DNA from: Membranipora membranacea
Taxonomy: Eukaryota > Bryozoa > Gymnolaemata > Cheilostomatida > Membraniporidae
Direction of reading: 5' to 3'
Length of the DNA stretch: 64,000 nt
Assembly (NCBI GenBank): GCA_914767715.1
Contig: OU612068.1
Span: 26,908,001 to 26,972,000 of the forward strand
In this document: positions 1-12,000 of the stretch, in pieces
How positions within the stretch are numbered: the stretch's first letter is position 1
How the letters are laid out: every line of letters starts with the position of its first letter
Notes under the pieces: generated by a model
Database searches by the model: none
Told to the model about the DNA's origin: nothing
The model's input: only the letters and a program-made list of their open reading frames with translations
Position numbers and translations under genes: made by a program

Positions 1-30
1 AGAAGTGTTATAATTTTGTATTCCACCCTC

Positions 31-3000
31 AGAACAGGAATCACAAGGGGGGTTTTATGAAATTTCACTCATGATAGACAGGGGGGACAACTTTTTCCAT
101 AATCAACTTTTCAGTACATATCTTTAACTTGTGATAAAAGTTCTCAATATTTAGAGCCTATACTCTGGATATAGTTTGCTGATATCATTAGCTGTTCATA
201 GAAATTAAAAATCACTTACCCAGATTGTTGATCTGCGGCTAACAGCCCAACGTCATGACATTACATTAATTTTTTGTGTCTTCCATCTTGAAAGTTTTTT
301 ATGCAATTTTCTATGGAATTGTCAGAAAAACTGAATCAGAGATTTTTGTTTAGATATCTAGAGAATAATCATGGAAAGAATTATCCAGATATCTCTGATC
401 AGTTGGAAATAATAATCAATTCAATCCGAGTATGTCGTTTTATGAATGGAGTGATTTGGCGTAACGCTACACAATGCTGCCGGTATTGTGTGTGATTGTT
501 GTAAATTCTCAGTGTTTAACTGTTTTAAAAAGGGTCTACATTAACAGAAATCCATGCTAGCGACATTTAAACATTATCATATAATCATAATTCATTTTCA
601 GACACAATAACCTGTGTTTTATTACTCATAAAATTATTCGGATTTCTCTTTGTAACAGATGATTTTCAGCTGTACATTTACGATGTGTTATGTCTGAAAA
701 TCCAATTCAGACAAAATTGTGCAACTAAGCTATACTTTCATCAACTTAAATCATTACAAAATCACACTAGATGCCAGGCTAGTGGGCAGATGAGGCGTGA
801 ATTGATTGTTGGACATAGGTTGACATTTTGGAAGAATATTTTTCCATTTTACCATCCTATGGGTAGGGGCGTGGTGTATTGGTCTTATCTAGTACTTGGT
901 CAGCTTCAGTTCCTGTATTGTACAGGGAATAAAGCTGGTTGATTCATAATCTCATTGTAGAACACACAGAGGGAAGGTTGAGCTTCTCCATTAGACCACA
1001 AAAGCACACTTTTATTGTTATAACAATCAGGCATGCAGATACTTAAAAAACATGCCACCAATTTGATCAAAATTGGCCATAGCTTCATCAGTTTAGAGCT
1101 GAGCCTCAAGTAGTAAACTCAATTATTTACACTTTTGATCATCTTTGGGTTAATTTATGTACCTTGAACCTTGTGTTTTGTGCTGCCAAAAATTTAGATT
1201 TCCTGGAGTGCACATGGGATGGTAATGCTGCCCACTGCTGGTAAAAAGCGTTATCTCATATATTAATAATTCAGAGGTATCCAACTTTAGATTAAATTTC
1301 CTTGAGAGTAAACAATTATTAATTAGTTTACATTAATCCCATTATGTCATATCACTAATCCTTTATTTAATTTCCAAAAGAAGAACATTGTTGGATAATT
1401 AGTTTTCATTTAAATAAGGGACTAGTTTAATTGAGTTAAAATTATCAAAATATGAGATAACTACACATTTCAATTTCCTTACACCATTGATTGAAGGGTT
1501 ATAACAGAGCTGTTCGTTCAGAATAATCACAAGTAGGTTGATTTGAGAAGATAGGATGTCTCAGGCCTCTCATTGCATTCGAATAACACCAGGTAGGTTT
1601 CTAGACCATAACACCAACCACTATATTTCATTTTGCAATGTTGGATCCCCCGCTACAGAAATTCGACAAATATTGCAGCAAACATTACAAACCTCCCAAT
1701 CTACAGGCTGGTGTAGGTTGTATACTATGCAATATAAAAATATAAAAAAGGAATGCCTGATCTCCTGAGGTCTAGCAGGATGTATATAAGTTTTCTGGTA
1801 TTTTCAGCTATGTTGTCTACATATTGCTGGAAGGTGAGATGCTTGCCGTTAGTCACATCAAGAAATTTTGTAGTATCTTCAGCAGTTATTGTCACCCCTT
1901 GCTTTGTGAATTAGATGCAGTTACAAAGCGGAGACTCCCATACCTGGATGACAAGCCACTCCATGAGATTGAAGATGAACATATGAATAAGAGGTGTAAA
2001 AGGCGCAGTAGCCTTATTTTAAAGTTAAAGTATGACAAAGAGCATAAATGATGAGGAGGCAACTTCTAGAGTTTGTCCACAGACTGTTCACTGATGAGGA
2101 ATACTGTCCAGAGGGATAGCCCTGAGTCTCACTTGCCTGACCAATTCGAATATCAATATCTGCCTCAAACCTTTGGAGCTCCGCATGCACCCTTCCCACA
2201 CGGCTGCGCAGGTCTCTGGCTCTCAACTACCTTCCCTGAGGGCAAGCAACCCCTGAGAACTCCTGTTTCAAATTTCGGTAACTCTAATTGCAGTTTTCTG
2301 ATTGGTAAGCTAGTTCAATTTTTAAGTTGTATCATCGATAAAGACTTCTTGACTGGAAGAAAGCAGAGTGTGATGAGTGATAGTGATGAATCATCGATGC
2401 AGCTGATGTGACATCAGGAGCACCCCTAGGACCAGCCATAGAATGTACTCTGTTCCAGTTTCACATCAATGACTTACCTTAAAACACTAAATGTGTAGTC
2501 AGCTTATTGCAGATGACATAATTGTATAAAATATAACCGAAAACCACCAGGACCTGCAGGATGTTCTTATAACCCTCTCAAATTTGGAGGAAGATTTGAC
2601 ATGGAGTTCGACCGCATGACATGACAACACTTGACTTTCTCCAGGAAACTCCAGCCACACTCAGCGCCACTGTCACAGCATGACACTAAAATACCTAAAG
2701 CTGAAGGTGTCAAATATCTAGGAGTTACCTTTTACAGCAAGCTAACCTTAGGGTTTAATAGGTGCAAGGTTCTAACCATCTCCGAAGCTATGATATAGTC
2801 ACGTACAGCCAGCTAGTAAGACCGGTGCTAGAGGCATTGGCCACATAAGACTCTGTGAATGTCAACTGTCAACAGGATTTAGGCTGGGCAAAGGAGGGCT
2901 GCACGTCTTTTAAGACTGAATTAAGGGAAACAAATACCACTGGTCTTTAGAACATCTAAAACTTCCCAATTTCTCCGACCGACGCATATGCGACCGCAGA

Positions 3001-4170
3001 CTAGAAGTCTTAAGCCAGTACCACTATGACAATGCTAAAGTACTTGGTAAGAACATCTCTCAAGTGCAGCAAACCTCAGCAAGGCATCATTCTTAACAAT
3101 ATCTGCTTACTACCCTCGCCCAGTATGCATCCCATAGTCCTCAAAAAGCTTTTTTACGGGATTGACCTGGACTGATTAACAGAGTATGACTTATAGGTTC
3201 CTTCAAGCTGGATAGGCTGGAGTTTGTAACCTGGTAAATGAACAGAGCTAGCAACTTTATTGACTCATGGATTAGCTTGAGTTTATTCCACTTATCTAAT
3301 TGGTTTTCATGGCCACATAATGTGTTAATTAGAATAGACTGAAGGCAAGCAAAACTATATCATAGTATTTGCGGTAGCTCTTTCATCTGCTTGTGTTCAG
3401 TGATAGAATGGAATCTTTCCCGTGCATCCCCACTTTTCTGTGAAATTAAGTGATGTTGTCTTGATTTAAGTGATTTAAGTTGATGAAAGTATAGTTTAGT
3501 CGCACAATTTTGTCTGAATTGGTTTTTCAGAGATAACACATCTTAAATGTACAGCTGAAAAGCATTTGTTACAAAGAGAGAAAGAAATCTGAATAATTTT
3601 ATGAGTAATAAAACACAGGTTATTGTGTCTGAAAATGAGTTATGATTATATGATAATGTTCTAAATGTTGCTAGCATGGGTTTCTGTTAATGTAGAGCCT
3701 TTTTAAAACAGTTAAACACTGAGAATTTACAACACTCACACACGATACCGGCAGCATTGTGTAGCGTTACACCAAATCACTCCATTCATAAAAGGACGTA
3801 CTCGGATTGAATTGATTATTATTTCCAATTGATCAGATATATCTGGATAATTTTTCCAACGATCATTCTCTAGAAATCTATACAAAGTTCTGCTGATTCA
3901 GTTTATCTGACAATCCCATAGAAAATTGCAAAAAAACTTTCAAGATGATAAACACAAAAAAATTAATGTAATGTTGTGACGTTGCGCTGTTAGCCGCAGA
4001 TCAACAATCTATGATATCAGGAAACTATATCCAGAGTATTAGCTCTAAATATTGAGAACTTTTATCACAAGTTAAAGCTATGTACTGAAAAGTTGATTAT
4101 GGAAAAAGTTGGCCCCCTGTCTATCATGAGTGAAATTTCATGAAACCCCCCTTGTGATTCCTGATTCCTG
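31..4170. mobile_element. 4.1-kb foldback element with ~700-bp inverted arms
   Basis: Bases from about 31 to 760 reappear in inverted orientation at about 3464-4170. For example, the stretch at 38-53 (GGAATCACAAGGGGGG) is the reverse complement of 4146-4161, and the arm sequences at 690-760 and 3464-3540 match likewise. The arms differ by scattered substitutions and small indels, so the element is not very recent. The interior of about 2.7 kb holds a decayed reverse-transcriptase segment and AT-rich sequence with no coding region I recognise. No transposase is visible, so this is best called a non-autonomous foldback element, or an inverted duplication that captured a LINE fragment. The left boundary lies almost at the window edge, so a target duplication cannot be judged. 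Confidence 0.75.
2390..3060 (+). pseudogene. decayed non-LTR reverse-transcriptase fragment
   Basis: Translated pieces in shifting frames resemble the RT of CR1/Jockey-type LINEs. At about 2404-2480 a piece reads as the 'TSG.P.GP......INDLP' block. At about 2700-2740 there is a 'KYLGVT' block. At about 2810-3040 there are pieces like 'QLVRPVLE' and a C-terminal stretch ending in a tyrosine/histidine-rich segment. Stops and frameshifts interrupt all of it, so no function remains. It lies between the arms of the foldback element at 31-4170. The clade assignment is an inference from motif order only. Confidence 0.55.
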
Positions 4171-4967
4171 TATAGAGTTAATTGGGTTTAGGTACAGATT
4201 CAGATTCTTCTTAGAGTGTAAAAAGGTATCAACATAATCTATATTATCAAGGAGTTATATAGTGATGGTAACTTATTTAATCACACTCAAACATCGCAAA
4301 TCTTGGGGTGGTGAGATGGCGCCTATTGGGAGAGCATTCTTAATTGCTTGATCCAATGGATGCGATCGAGAGCCTTCAGCCATGGGCTGTGGAAATCACA
4401 ATATTGATTGGTTTTTTAATTTAAAGACTTTTGATAAAGAATAATTATTTCTTTAAAAAGACTCATGATGCCATGCGCCCTTCAAGCTTAAAATAGAGGT
4501 ATGATTTTGTAAGGAGAGCCCATAAGCTCAATAGAGGCAAGTTCAACGCAACAAAGATATAACAAAACTGGTGTTTCTGGCACTAGAAGGTTTCAGGACT
4601 CGATGAATGTTCTAGATCTAGGCTATTCAATTAGCATGAGGTGGCTACATAGCTCGATAGGTTCGCACTGCTCTGAGATTGAGTGCATGGAGATATGAAA
4701 AGTATATAGTTACGAGGGTGCTGAAACTATCAACTTTAAAAAGTCCCACAGTGGGACTCAAACCTTGTGGCACCAACCACCTGGCAGTGAATAGCAAGTG
4801 TTATCCCATTGCACCATGTCGCCATCCCAAAATAGGAATTGGTTGATGGCGCCAATAACCTACTAGCTATTCACTACTTCGAGTCGTGTACTTTCATATA
4901 TTGAGGGATTAGCTGATACCGAGACTATAAGCCTACATTGTGTATAAATGGTGTGCTAAATGCTAAC
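4171..4967. other. intergenic, with two tRNA-like SINE heads
   Basis: No gene is visible. On the minus strand at about 4742-4835 a sequence has a tRNA-like A box (GGTGCAATGGGATAACA) and a B box (GGTTTGAGTCC) at suitable spacing, as in tRNA-derived SINEs. A second, weaker tRNA-like segment on the plus strand at about 4305-4390 starts with a related 'GATGGCG' block. The two point towards each other, so a pair of SINE copies in opposite orientation is likely. Neither forms a convincing cloverleaf. Confidence 0.4.
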
Positions 4968-5678
4968 CTTCAGTTTCTTTAAAGACAACCAGGACGTCAA
5001 ACTGGCTTTCACACATCTGCTCACATGATACGATATCAAAATCCTTGAGCGACTTTCTAACCAGTCTTGTGTTAAGTCCCTGATCAATGTGGAAACCAAC
5101 AACCGGAGGAGCCTGCGGACGGACCATTATCCTACTGCCTTCATCGCCAAGTTCTAAAAACTGACATGGCTTTTTGAGAATCTCTTCTGTAACTACAAAT
5201 ATAATCAATCACAAGGTTGCTTGGAAAGTACGATCAGCAGTAAATTTGGGCCATAAAACCACTGGGACTACACTACAACTTCCTGGTACAAATGCTATAC
5301 ACTGCATTCTGTGCAAGAGGGCATTTAGGATATAAGGTAGGTAACTTAGTGCGACTCTATTTTGTGTTTGGTTGGCCTGAACCCACACTAACTGCAGGCA
5401 CAGAGACACAAAATAAATCCTGAAACCGCAATGTACATGAACGTGGATAAGGACACAAATGATTTAATAATGAATTGCCTACTACACAATGATCAAGGGT
5501 CCAATTCCTTGAATAGACCAACCAGGTTTAAGAAACTCAAGAGTGATAGGCCTTGATGCCCGATGGTCTTCCTTGATGTCTTCGTTTGGCGTCAGACATG
5601 TTGCTGTATACAGGTCGAAGAAATGGCTGGTCAATTCGTATGGCAATGTGTCCTTGGGGTACTCATACACTTCTAGCT
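4968..5678 (-). pseudogene. orphan exon pair of a third PARP14-like paralogue (fragment C)
   Basis: Two exons on the minus strand match exons 4 and 5 of gene A. The first (5523-5678, 156 bp, the same length as in A and B) encodes an 'E-V-Y-E-Y-P' start and a 'LEFLKPG' end. The second (4968-5186, 219 bp) contains 'LKKPCQFLELGDEG' and 'TRLVRKSLKDFDIVSCE', close to 'MLEKPDQYLEDGDED' and 'SRMLKKSLKEYKIESCD' of gene B. Both have AG acceptors, GT donors and phase-1 ends, with no internal stops. They span the end of one RRM/KH-like module and most of the next. No further exons were found on either side: the expected next exon should lie below 4968, where only SINE-like and foldback sequence is seen. 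This is therefore probably a gene remnant, although exons outside the window cannot be excluded. Confidence 0.8.
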
Positions 5679-8600
5679 CTGAAAAAGAATATCACAAGGA
5701 TACTGAGATAAATAATATCCCTAGATATGCAAGGCAACAAAACAGGAATTAACTCAACAGTTTTTTTTCTAGTGACAAAGCTCTTGCCTGCATCTCTGTA
5801 GCACAGAAATTGTGGCGCTGCCTTCCATCAAGAATGACAACTACCAGAGTTTGAGGTTATGAGACGCCAAAAACCAGTGTTCCATTGAACCCCAAATATT
5901 CTATATTATTGGTTTCAATTCATCATAGAACAAGTCAAGTTCTGCATGGGCAGTAGCCTGTTCTATGAAAGAAACATAGTAGAGGGTTTGTTGGTGGAGC
6001 CCATGTTGCGTGCTTAGAGATGCTGTAAGTCCAATCCAACACACGGGTGTTGTGAGACGCGTGGCAGGTGCTGTACGGGATATGTCACACAGCACTCATA
6101 CGGCCCCTACAGCACAACAACAATGCTTTACAGGCCTTGAGTGCTGTAAGACATGTTTCATACAGCATATGCCACATGTCTCACAACACACATTTTTAAG
6201 TGCCCATTCAAAACAGGATGAATTTGAGTAATTTTGTTGTCCCAATTTAGTATATGGGAATTAATTCAGGCCCTATGCTGCAGAGACAAATGTGTGTCTC
6301 AACAGTTTGCGAAAGTGCGGAATGGACACATGTTGCATCTAGAATCGGTATCCAATAGTTTGAATGAGCATGGTATGCAAACAAACAATAGTGGTGGTCT
6401 TACTGAGAGTGGTACCCTGCTCAGCTAAAAGTGATACTCCTTCAGGCTCTGTCCTTTTCACATCAGAATCCATAGTTTTATTTTCTGAGTATCATAAATA
6501 AAAGAGATCAAAATTTGATTATAGAGATATGCATATTATATATCTAATGATATGCTAAGGGTTTTACTCTTTACTCTGCTCTTACAGTACTAGCTACTAG
6601 ATCATGTCTTTTTTCAGTGCATCTTTTTCTCAACCAGCGGCTGAACCACAGCACAGTCATCACTTTGGCTAGTCTACTGCATGTAGCATGAGATTGAAAA
6701 TTTTTAGTATTACAAATTTATTTATCAGTTTGGTCTGAATGGACACCTTGACCAGTTGTTGGCGATGGTGTGTGAGACTTATATAGGACGTGTTATGAAG
6801 CAGACTTGATAAGTTGTAAGACAGTATTGGGCAAAGTGGTGAGGCAGTTTTGAGAAGATGTAAAACAGTTTTTCGACGTTTCAAAGACAGTCATGAGACG
6901 TTGTCAGACACATCTTGAGACGTTGTAGGTCTTATTTGTAGACCAATTTATTTTCACAGAACATAACAAAAGAAAGACTTGGATGGATATCAAATATCCC
7001 CTCAACCTTTGATTTCATGAAAATTATGCTATTCAATTCACCTTTTAAAACTCGTTTAATTTTGCTATAGCTATAGCATTAGGACTCTGGGGTATACCTG
7101 GAACAGCCTGCAAAATTAAGCTCCTTGAACAAAGCAATGAGCTTCCTCTTCAAGAGGAAGAGGGAGTTCATTGAACAAAGCTTGTCAAGAGCAGGCTAAC
7201 CTGAACCAAGGAGTCTTTTACTCACAGCAATGGGTTCATTGCTCACAGGTCTACTCCAAAACCTAGGATTTTGGCAATATGATCCCAGGTTTTGGAGTAG
7301 ACCTGTGCTTTTACTCCTTGCCTGAACCCACTTGTGACTTATATACCAACTTGAATGAATGAAGGCATAAACTGAAACTAAATAATAACTTACCCACTGC
7401 AAAGGAGTTACTCCTGCAGCTCACCCCTACCACACACTGGACCAGGCTTTACTCTGTAGGCTGAAATCGAAAAGTATACTCTCTAGAAAACCTAATGGTG
7501 TTCCCCTTGATGTGTGAGCAGGGACAATTTCCCCATCACCATTGTTTACAAATGTCTATAGTGAACTCAGGGAGCTACTCCTTGGTGAACTCCTGATAAA
7601 CTTCTTGTGGGCGGGGCCTTTGGGCCCATTTGGGACACCTTGTTGGGCACCACACATACCACCCTCAATTCAATTACCTCGCAATGCGCATGAGCAAAGA
7701 AACTTGCTTCAGTTGGAATTTCCAAAGCAAAAAATTCCCCTTCCTGTCAGATGGATTCCAATAAATTTGTGCAGAGACTCTCAACTTCCAGTTTCTTCAT
7801 CACCATGCATAGAAAGAGGTACATCCAGGCTGATCAGATCCTTGACAAATGAGCAGGTAAGTGAAATGTTTCTATTGCACATATTTTGTGAAAATGAACA
7901 GTGCTGGATCTGATCATGTATAGTCACTAGACCAATACACATTCTTGAATCCAGTCTCAAACCTGGCAGTCTCAAAGACTGCCCCACAACAGGTCTTATG
8001 AGTCTTCCATTCCCCCTGCTCTGACTGAGTGGAACAAATAATTGTGGATATTTGTAAAACACAATTGGCTCAAGTTCAAGGAGTCAATGTTGGAATTAGT
8101 AGCAATTATAAAAGAAGAAGGAGTATTGTATCCACTTCATGTGGTTTGCCTATTCTAAAAATCATCATTGGATACAAGTTGTTGTGTGCTAAGTGTTTGT
8201 CAATGGCCATCCGCTGCACATGTCCCTGTAGAAGTGCCATCCGCTGATGACAAATACCCATCCCGCTAACTGGCTATAAATTTCACCTTGTATCAACCTC
8301 GTAGTGTGATCGTCACATGTCACAAACCCATCCAGATGGCCATTTGGCAACCGTTGGCCGTTAAATACTCATCCGGATGGGTTTGGAACAGTAATATTTG
8401 CTGTGATTACCACTGCTGGTTGAGTTTGTCGCCCCAATGATGAGTGTCTGAAACCCATCTGCCTTTTTGGCATCCCGCGGTGGTCTGCATGCCAACCGGA
8501 TGTATATTTGGCAACCACCGGTTGCCATGCGGACATTTGATGGTTACCAAATGGACATCCTGCTGACTTCTAAGCGCAGCAGAACATATGGAATGTAACC

Positions 8601-9029
8601 CTAAGCAATATGTGTGATCATTGATCTTAGTCCTGGCTGTACTTTTCTGTACTGTACATACTTTATGTCTTTCAGTATAAAAAGCCATAAATATAAAAAT
8701 AAACACTGCTGGATACGAAAAATATATATTTCCAGCCAACTAAACTCTGATTCATAGTGATACACAAGGATCTGCTCAACTGGATGCTAAAAAGAAATGA
8801 TGAAAACTGACAATGTTACTCATTGTCCAGGCAGTCACATGACAATATACAAGAACAGCAGGTCTTATGAACATAATTACATCTTAAAATCTCCCGACTA
8901 CTTCCAGAGGGCTGCTTAATCGCTAACTTTTGTATAAGGCTTCAATAATATGGTCAATATCTAGCACTTTTAGCTAGTTATAACTTGCTCAGGCCTGTAG
9001 TTCCATGTTTCAGATAGTGTCATAACATA
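5679..9029. other. intergenic spacer upstream of gene A
   Basis: I see no supported coding region. The stretch 6000-6930 has recurring short motifs (for example TGTGAGAC, GAGACGTTGT and GTGCTGT), suggesting a degenerate repeat. A foldback lies at 7244-7307. From about 8200 to 8570 several imperfect CATCCGGATGG-type and GGCAACCG-type repeats occur in both orientations. A 5' untranslated exon of gene A may end here: an acceptor-like TTTCAG precedes 9014, 16 bases before the start codon. No TATA box or other promoter element stands out. Confidence 0.5.
7244..7307. repeat. 64-bp foldback (CACAGGTCTACTCC arms)
   Basis: CACAGGTCTACTCCAAAACC at the left end is repeated inverted as GGTTTTGGAGTAGACCTGTG at the right end, with a short loop. 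The sequence CTTTTACTC occurs at about 7215-7223 and again immediately after the element at 7308-7316, which could be a target duplication if the insertion is a little longer than the hairpin. The CACAGG terminus resembles that of the 101-bp foldback at 60929-61029. Confidence 0.6.
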
Positions 9030-12000
9030 ATGGACGATCCAAGTGTTATCTGGGTCACACACCCGTCATTCAGAGTTCTGAGTGATGATTATTACTGGGC
9101 TATCATCGGATACTTTGAATCAGATACCAAGAGTGGAGGCGGAGAAGTAACCAAACATCGAAAGGTCGTCTCAGGAAATGGAGAGCCCACAGCCTTACTC
9201 ATCCAATTTAGAGATATGCATTGTAAGTCTAACGTCTATTTATCACATTGTGTAGGCAGTGGCTAATTGAGCTGTGAAGTGTAAAGCATTGATGGACTTT
9301 CATTAGTGAAATAGATCACAGAAAAGATGATGAAATTTCAATAAGAGAGATAATTTGTAAACTGGCTAAGGATTCTTTTCACAAACTGCGTGTCGTCATC
9401 GTAAGCTGGTTTGGACCAATCATCGGAAATCAGAATTGGAGACTCTTGGCCGCAGATACACCAACTCACATACCAAGGCTGTGACCAAAAGTCAAACGCA
9501 TAGACTTAATACTAAGTCTATGGTCAAACAGATAGGATGCTTTCAGTTTTATATAAATTCTGCTTATATGCTTTAGCTGCAACCACTCAATAAGTCTGCA
9601 TGTGTTGTCCATACAACCAGAGGATCATCCGGTCGTCTTACATTGTTTACATCGCTTACATTGTCAACTAATCTGCCTATTTGAACAACACCGACATAGT
9701 AGGATTGCAACTATAAAAATTTGTGACCCAAATCGAATCTTGATGAATATTTCAGGTGTACAGAGGGTGACATCTCAAAAACATCGTCTGGTGGATATAT
9801 CCGGTTGTGACAAATTTTCACCGGGACAAGTATTAGAAGTGAAAGTTCACTCTATCGGCACCAATGAAGGTTAGATGAACATATCCAGTGGTTAAAACAG
9901 GATTTCGAGGAGTAAGCTCATTGTGAGTGTCAACAAATGTGTGCTGAAGAACATTCCAAGCCCAACAAAGTGAACAACGAAAGATGTCAATTATAATCCT
10001 TTAGTGTGCGTATTGGTATTTTAGCAATCCATGCGTTTTTGCAAAGTTAAACAAAAAAATTCTCTAAGTTATATCGACATATTTTACAGAAGGAGAGCTT
10101 GCATCTAAAGCACACTCCCCCTCAGACATGCAGTCACCTACACTCGATACTGAGCAGAGCTGGGTGGTGCTAGACTCCATGGAAGAGGGACAACAGCCAA
10201 CCATGAGTAAGTTATATCTTTGTGAAGTTGACATGGAAAGGTCACATCAGATTGTTTCACAATGTGTGAGCTTGGTTGTAGACTATTGCTTGACTTTTCT
10301 TTATCAAGGCTCAACAGCATATACAGAATCAAGACAGGTTTTTCTTCTATCTGATCAGCGTATTATGCTATAACAGAGACTATAGATATAGAGACCTTCC
10401 ACTTGCGCATAAAATGCGAATAGCCAATCAGCGTTATTATTTAACGGTCACGCCCACTACTGGTTGTAAAGTAAGCGCTGCTGCCTTGGACAGCAATGGG
10501 TTTCTCAATAAAATTTCAGGTTTTTCACCTGAGTTATTTGAGGCAAAATAACCACAATCTTGATGACAAAACCAGATCAGACAGCAACAAAGTCACTATC
10601 AACTTGTTATTGCATTCATAGTCAGATATTTATATTATACAGGCCTGTATTTTTGTAAGAAAGTAAGGGGGCTGTGCAGTATAATCCATCATCGTTGCCC
10701 ACTGCGATGTAATGATGGCCTGACATAGGTTAGCTGTTGTGATGAGTTTCATGGACAAAGTTTTCATGTGTGAGGACAAGAGGAAGAGGGCTTCTTTTTG
10801 TTTGTTAATATATGCTCTAAGATTAATATAAACAAATTTAATCATGGTGACTAGTACCAACCATACACACACATTCAAAACTGAAGTAAGAATGGCATCA
10901 GAGTAAAGTGCATCGTCAGCAGATTCATACTGACAATTCAATACTGACAAATGTAAAGAATTTACTGCATTGAGAGATAGAAGACCTCCCTCTCTGCCTC
11001 AAAGATATTGTGGGATGGTTGGGGCTATGAAAAGCTTCTGTTACAAATCGCCTTGAAAACTTATTTGGGCTTTATAGACAGATTCAGAGCAGTTCAAAGC
11101 ACATATCTTCAGGCAACAACCAGCAATATGCTGACTTTAAACGGGAAAACTTTGACTTTTTGAGGATGATACTTTTCTCAGACCTTTGCTATAGAAAGTT
11201 TCTGTGCTGGCCTAACTGATGAATTCAATTCAGTCACCGGAACTGGAGAATATAACATCAGTGCTTGTTCACATTTAACTATTTTCACATTGAATATCCA
11301 ATTGTCTTTACATATGGGGGCTACATTACCAAAAGGTTTTATCATCCACCAAGTATTGTGTTTCCTTGATGCCTATGGCCGCCCATATTATAAAAAAGTC
11401 ACATCTTAGGTTTCATTTGTCCCAATTGATATTATTGAGAGTTTTGTGTGAATGTACTTATAAAATAAACAACTAAATCATTCACCTTGTCAACTTTTGA
11501 TAGTAAATTCATAGCACTGGGTACGCTTACCTCCAAGCTATTACCACCAGAAAGGGGCGGAGCCTAATTTTCAATGTGTTCGCATTGGTTATATACGTTA
11601 TCATGGCAAGTGGAAGGTCTCTATATCTATAGTCTCTGGTTATACTACTAAGGTCACAATACCAGTCTGGCCACATCACACATCTAATCAATAACTACCA
11701 TCATGCACTTCAGCTTAGTCTGTTATCAGTTTTACACAATGATTTATTCACAAAAGTACCTAGATAAAAAGGGGAGTCCCCTTTCAGTCTACTCCGATAA
11801 ATTATGACGCTATCATCTATTTATTGACTTTATTCAGGCTAAGACATTGAGTTCATTCAGTTTTTTGCATCTACAATGCTGTTCTTTTATATGCAGTGTT
11901 CATAATGGAGTATTGTATAACATTCAATGTTTAATTTAGCTTATAATTCGTCTGACACCACATCATCTGACCATAATGCAAAAAAAAATATCACCCACAT

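Noticed and set aside
1824-2051. 75-codon open frame inside the large foldback element
   Set aside because: No recognisable domain, no neighbouring exons, and it lies in decayed transposon sequence.
10630-10950. 106-codon minus-strand open frame inside the TIR element
   Set aside because: It has hydrophobic stretches but no recognisable motif or family, and no splice or start context; chance cannot be excluded.
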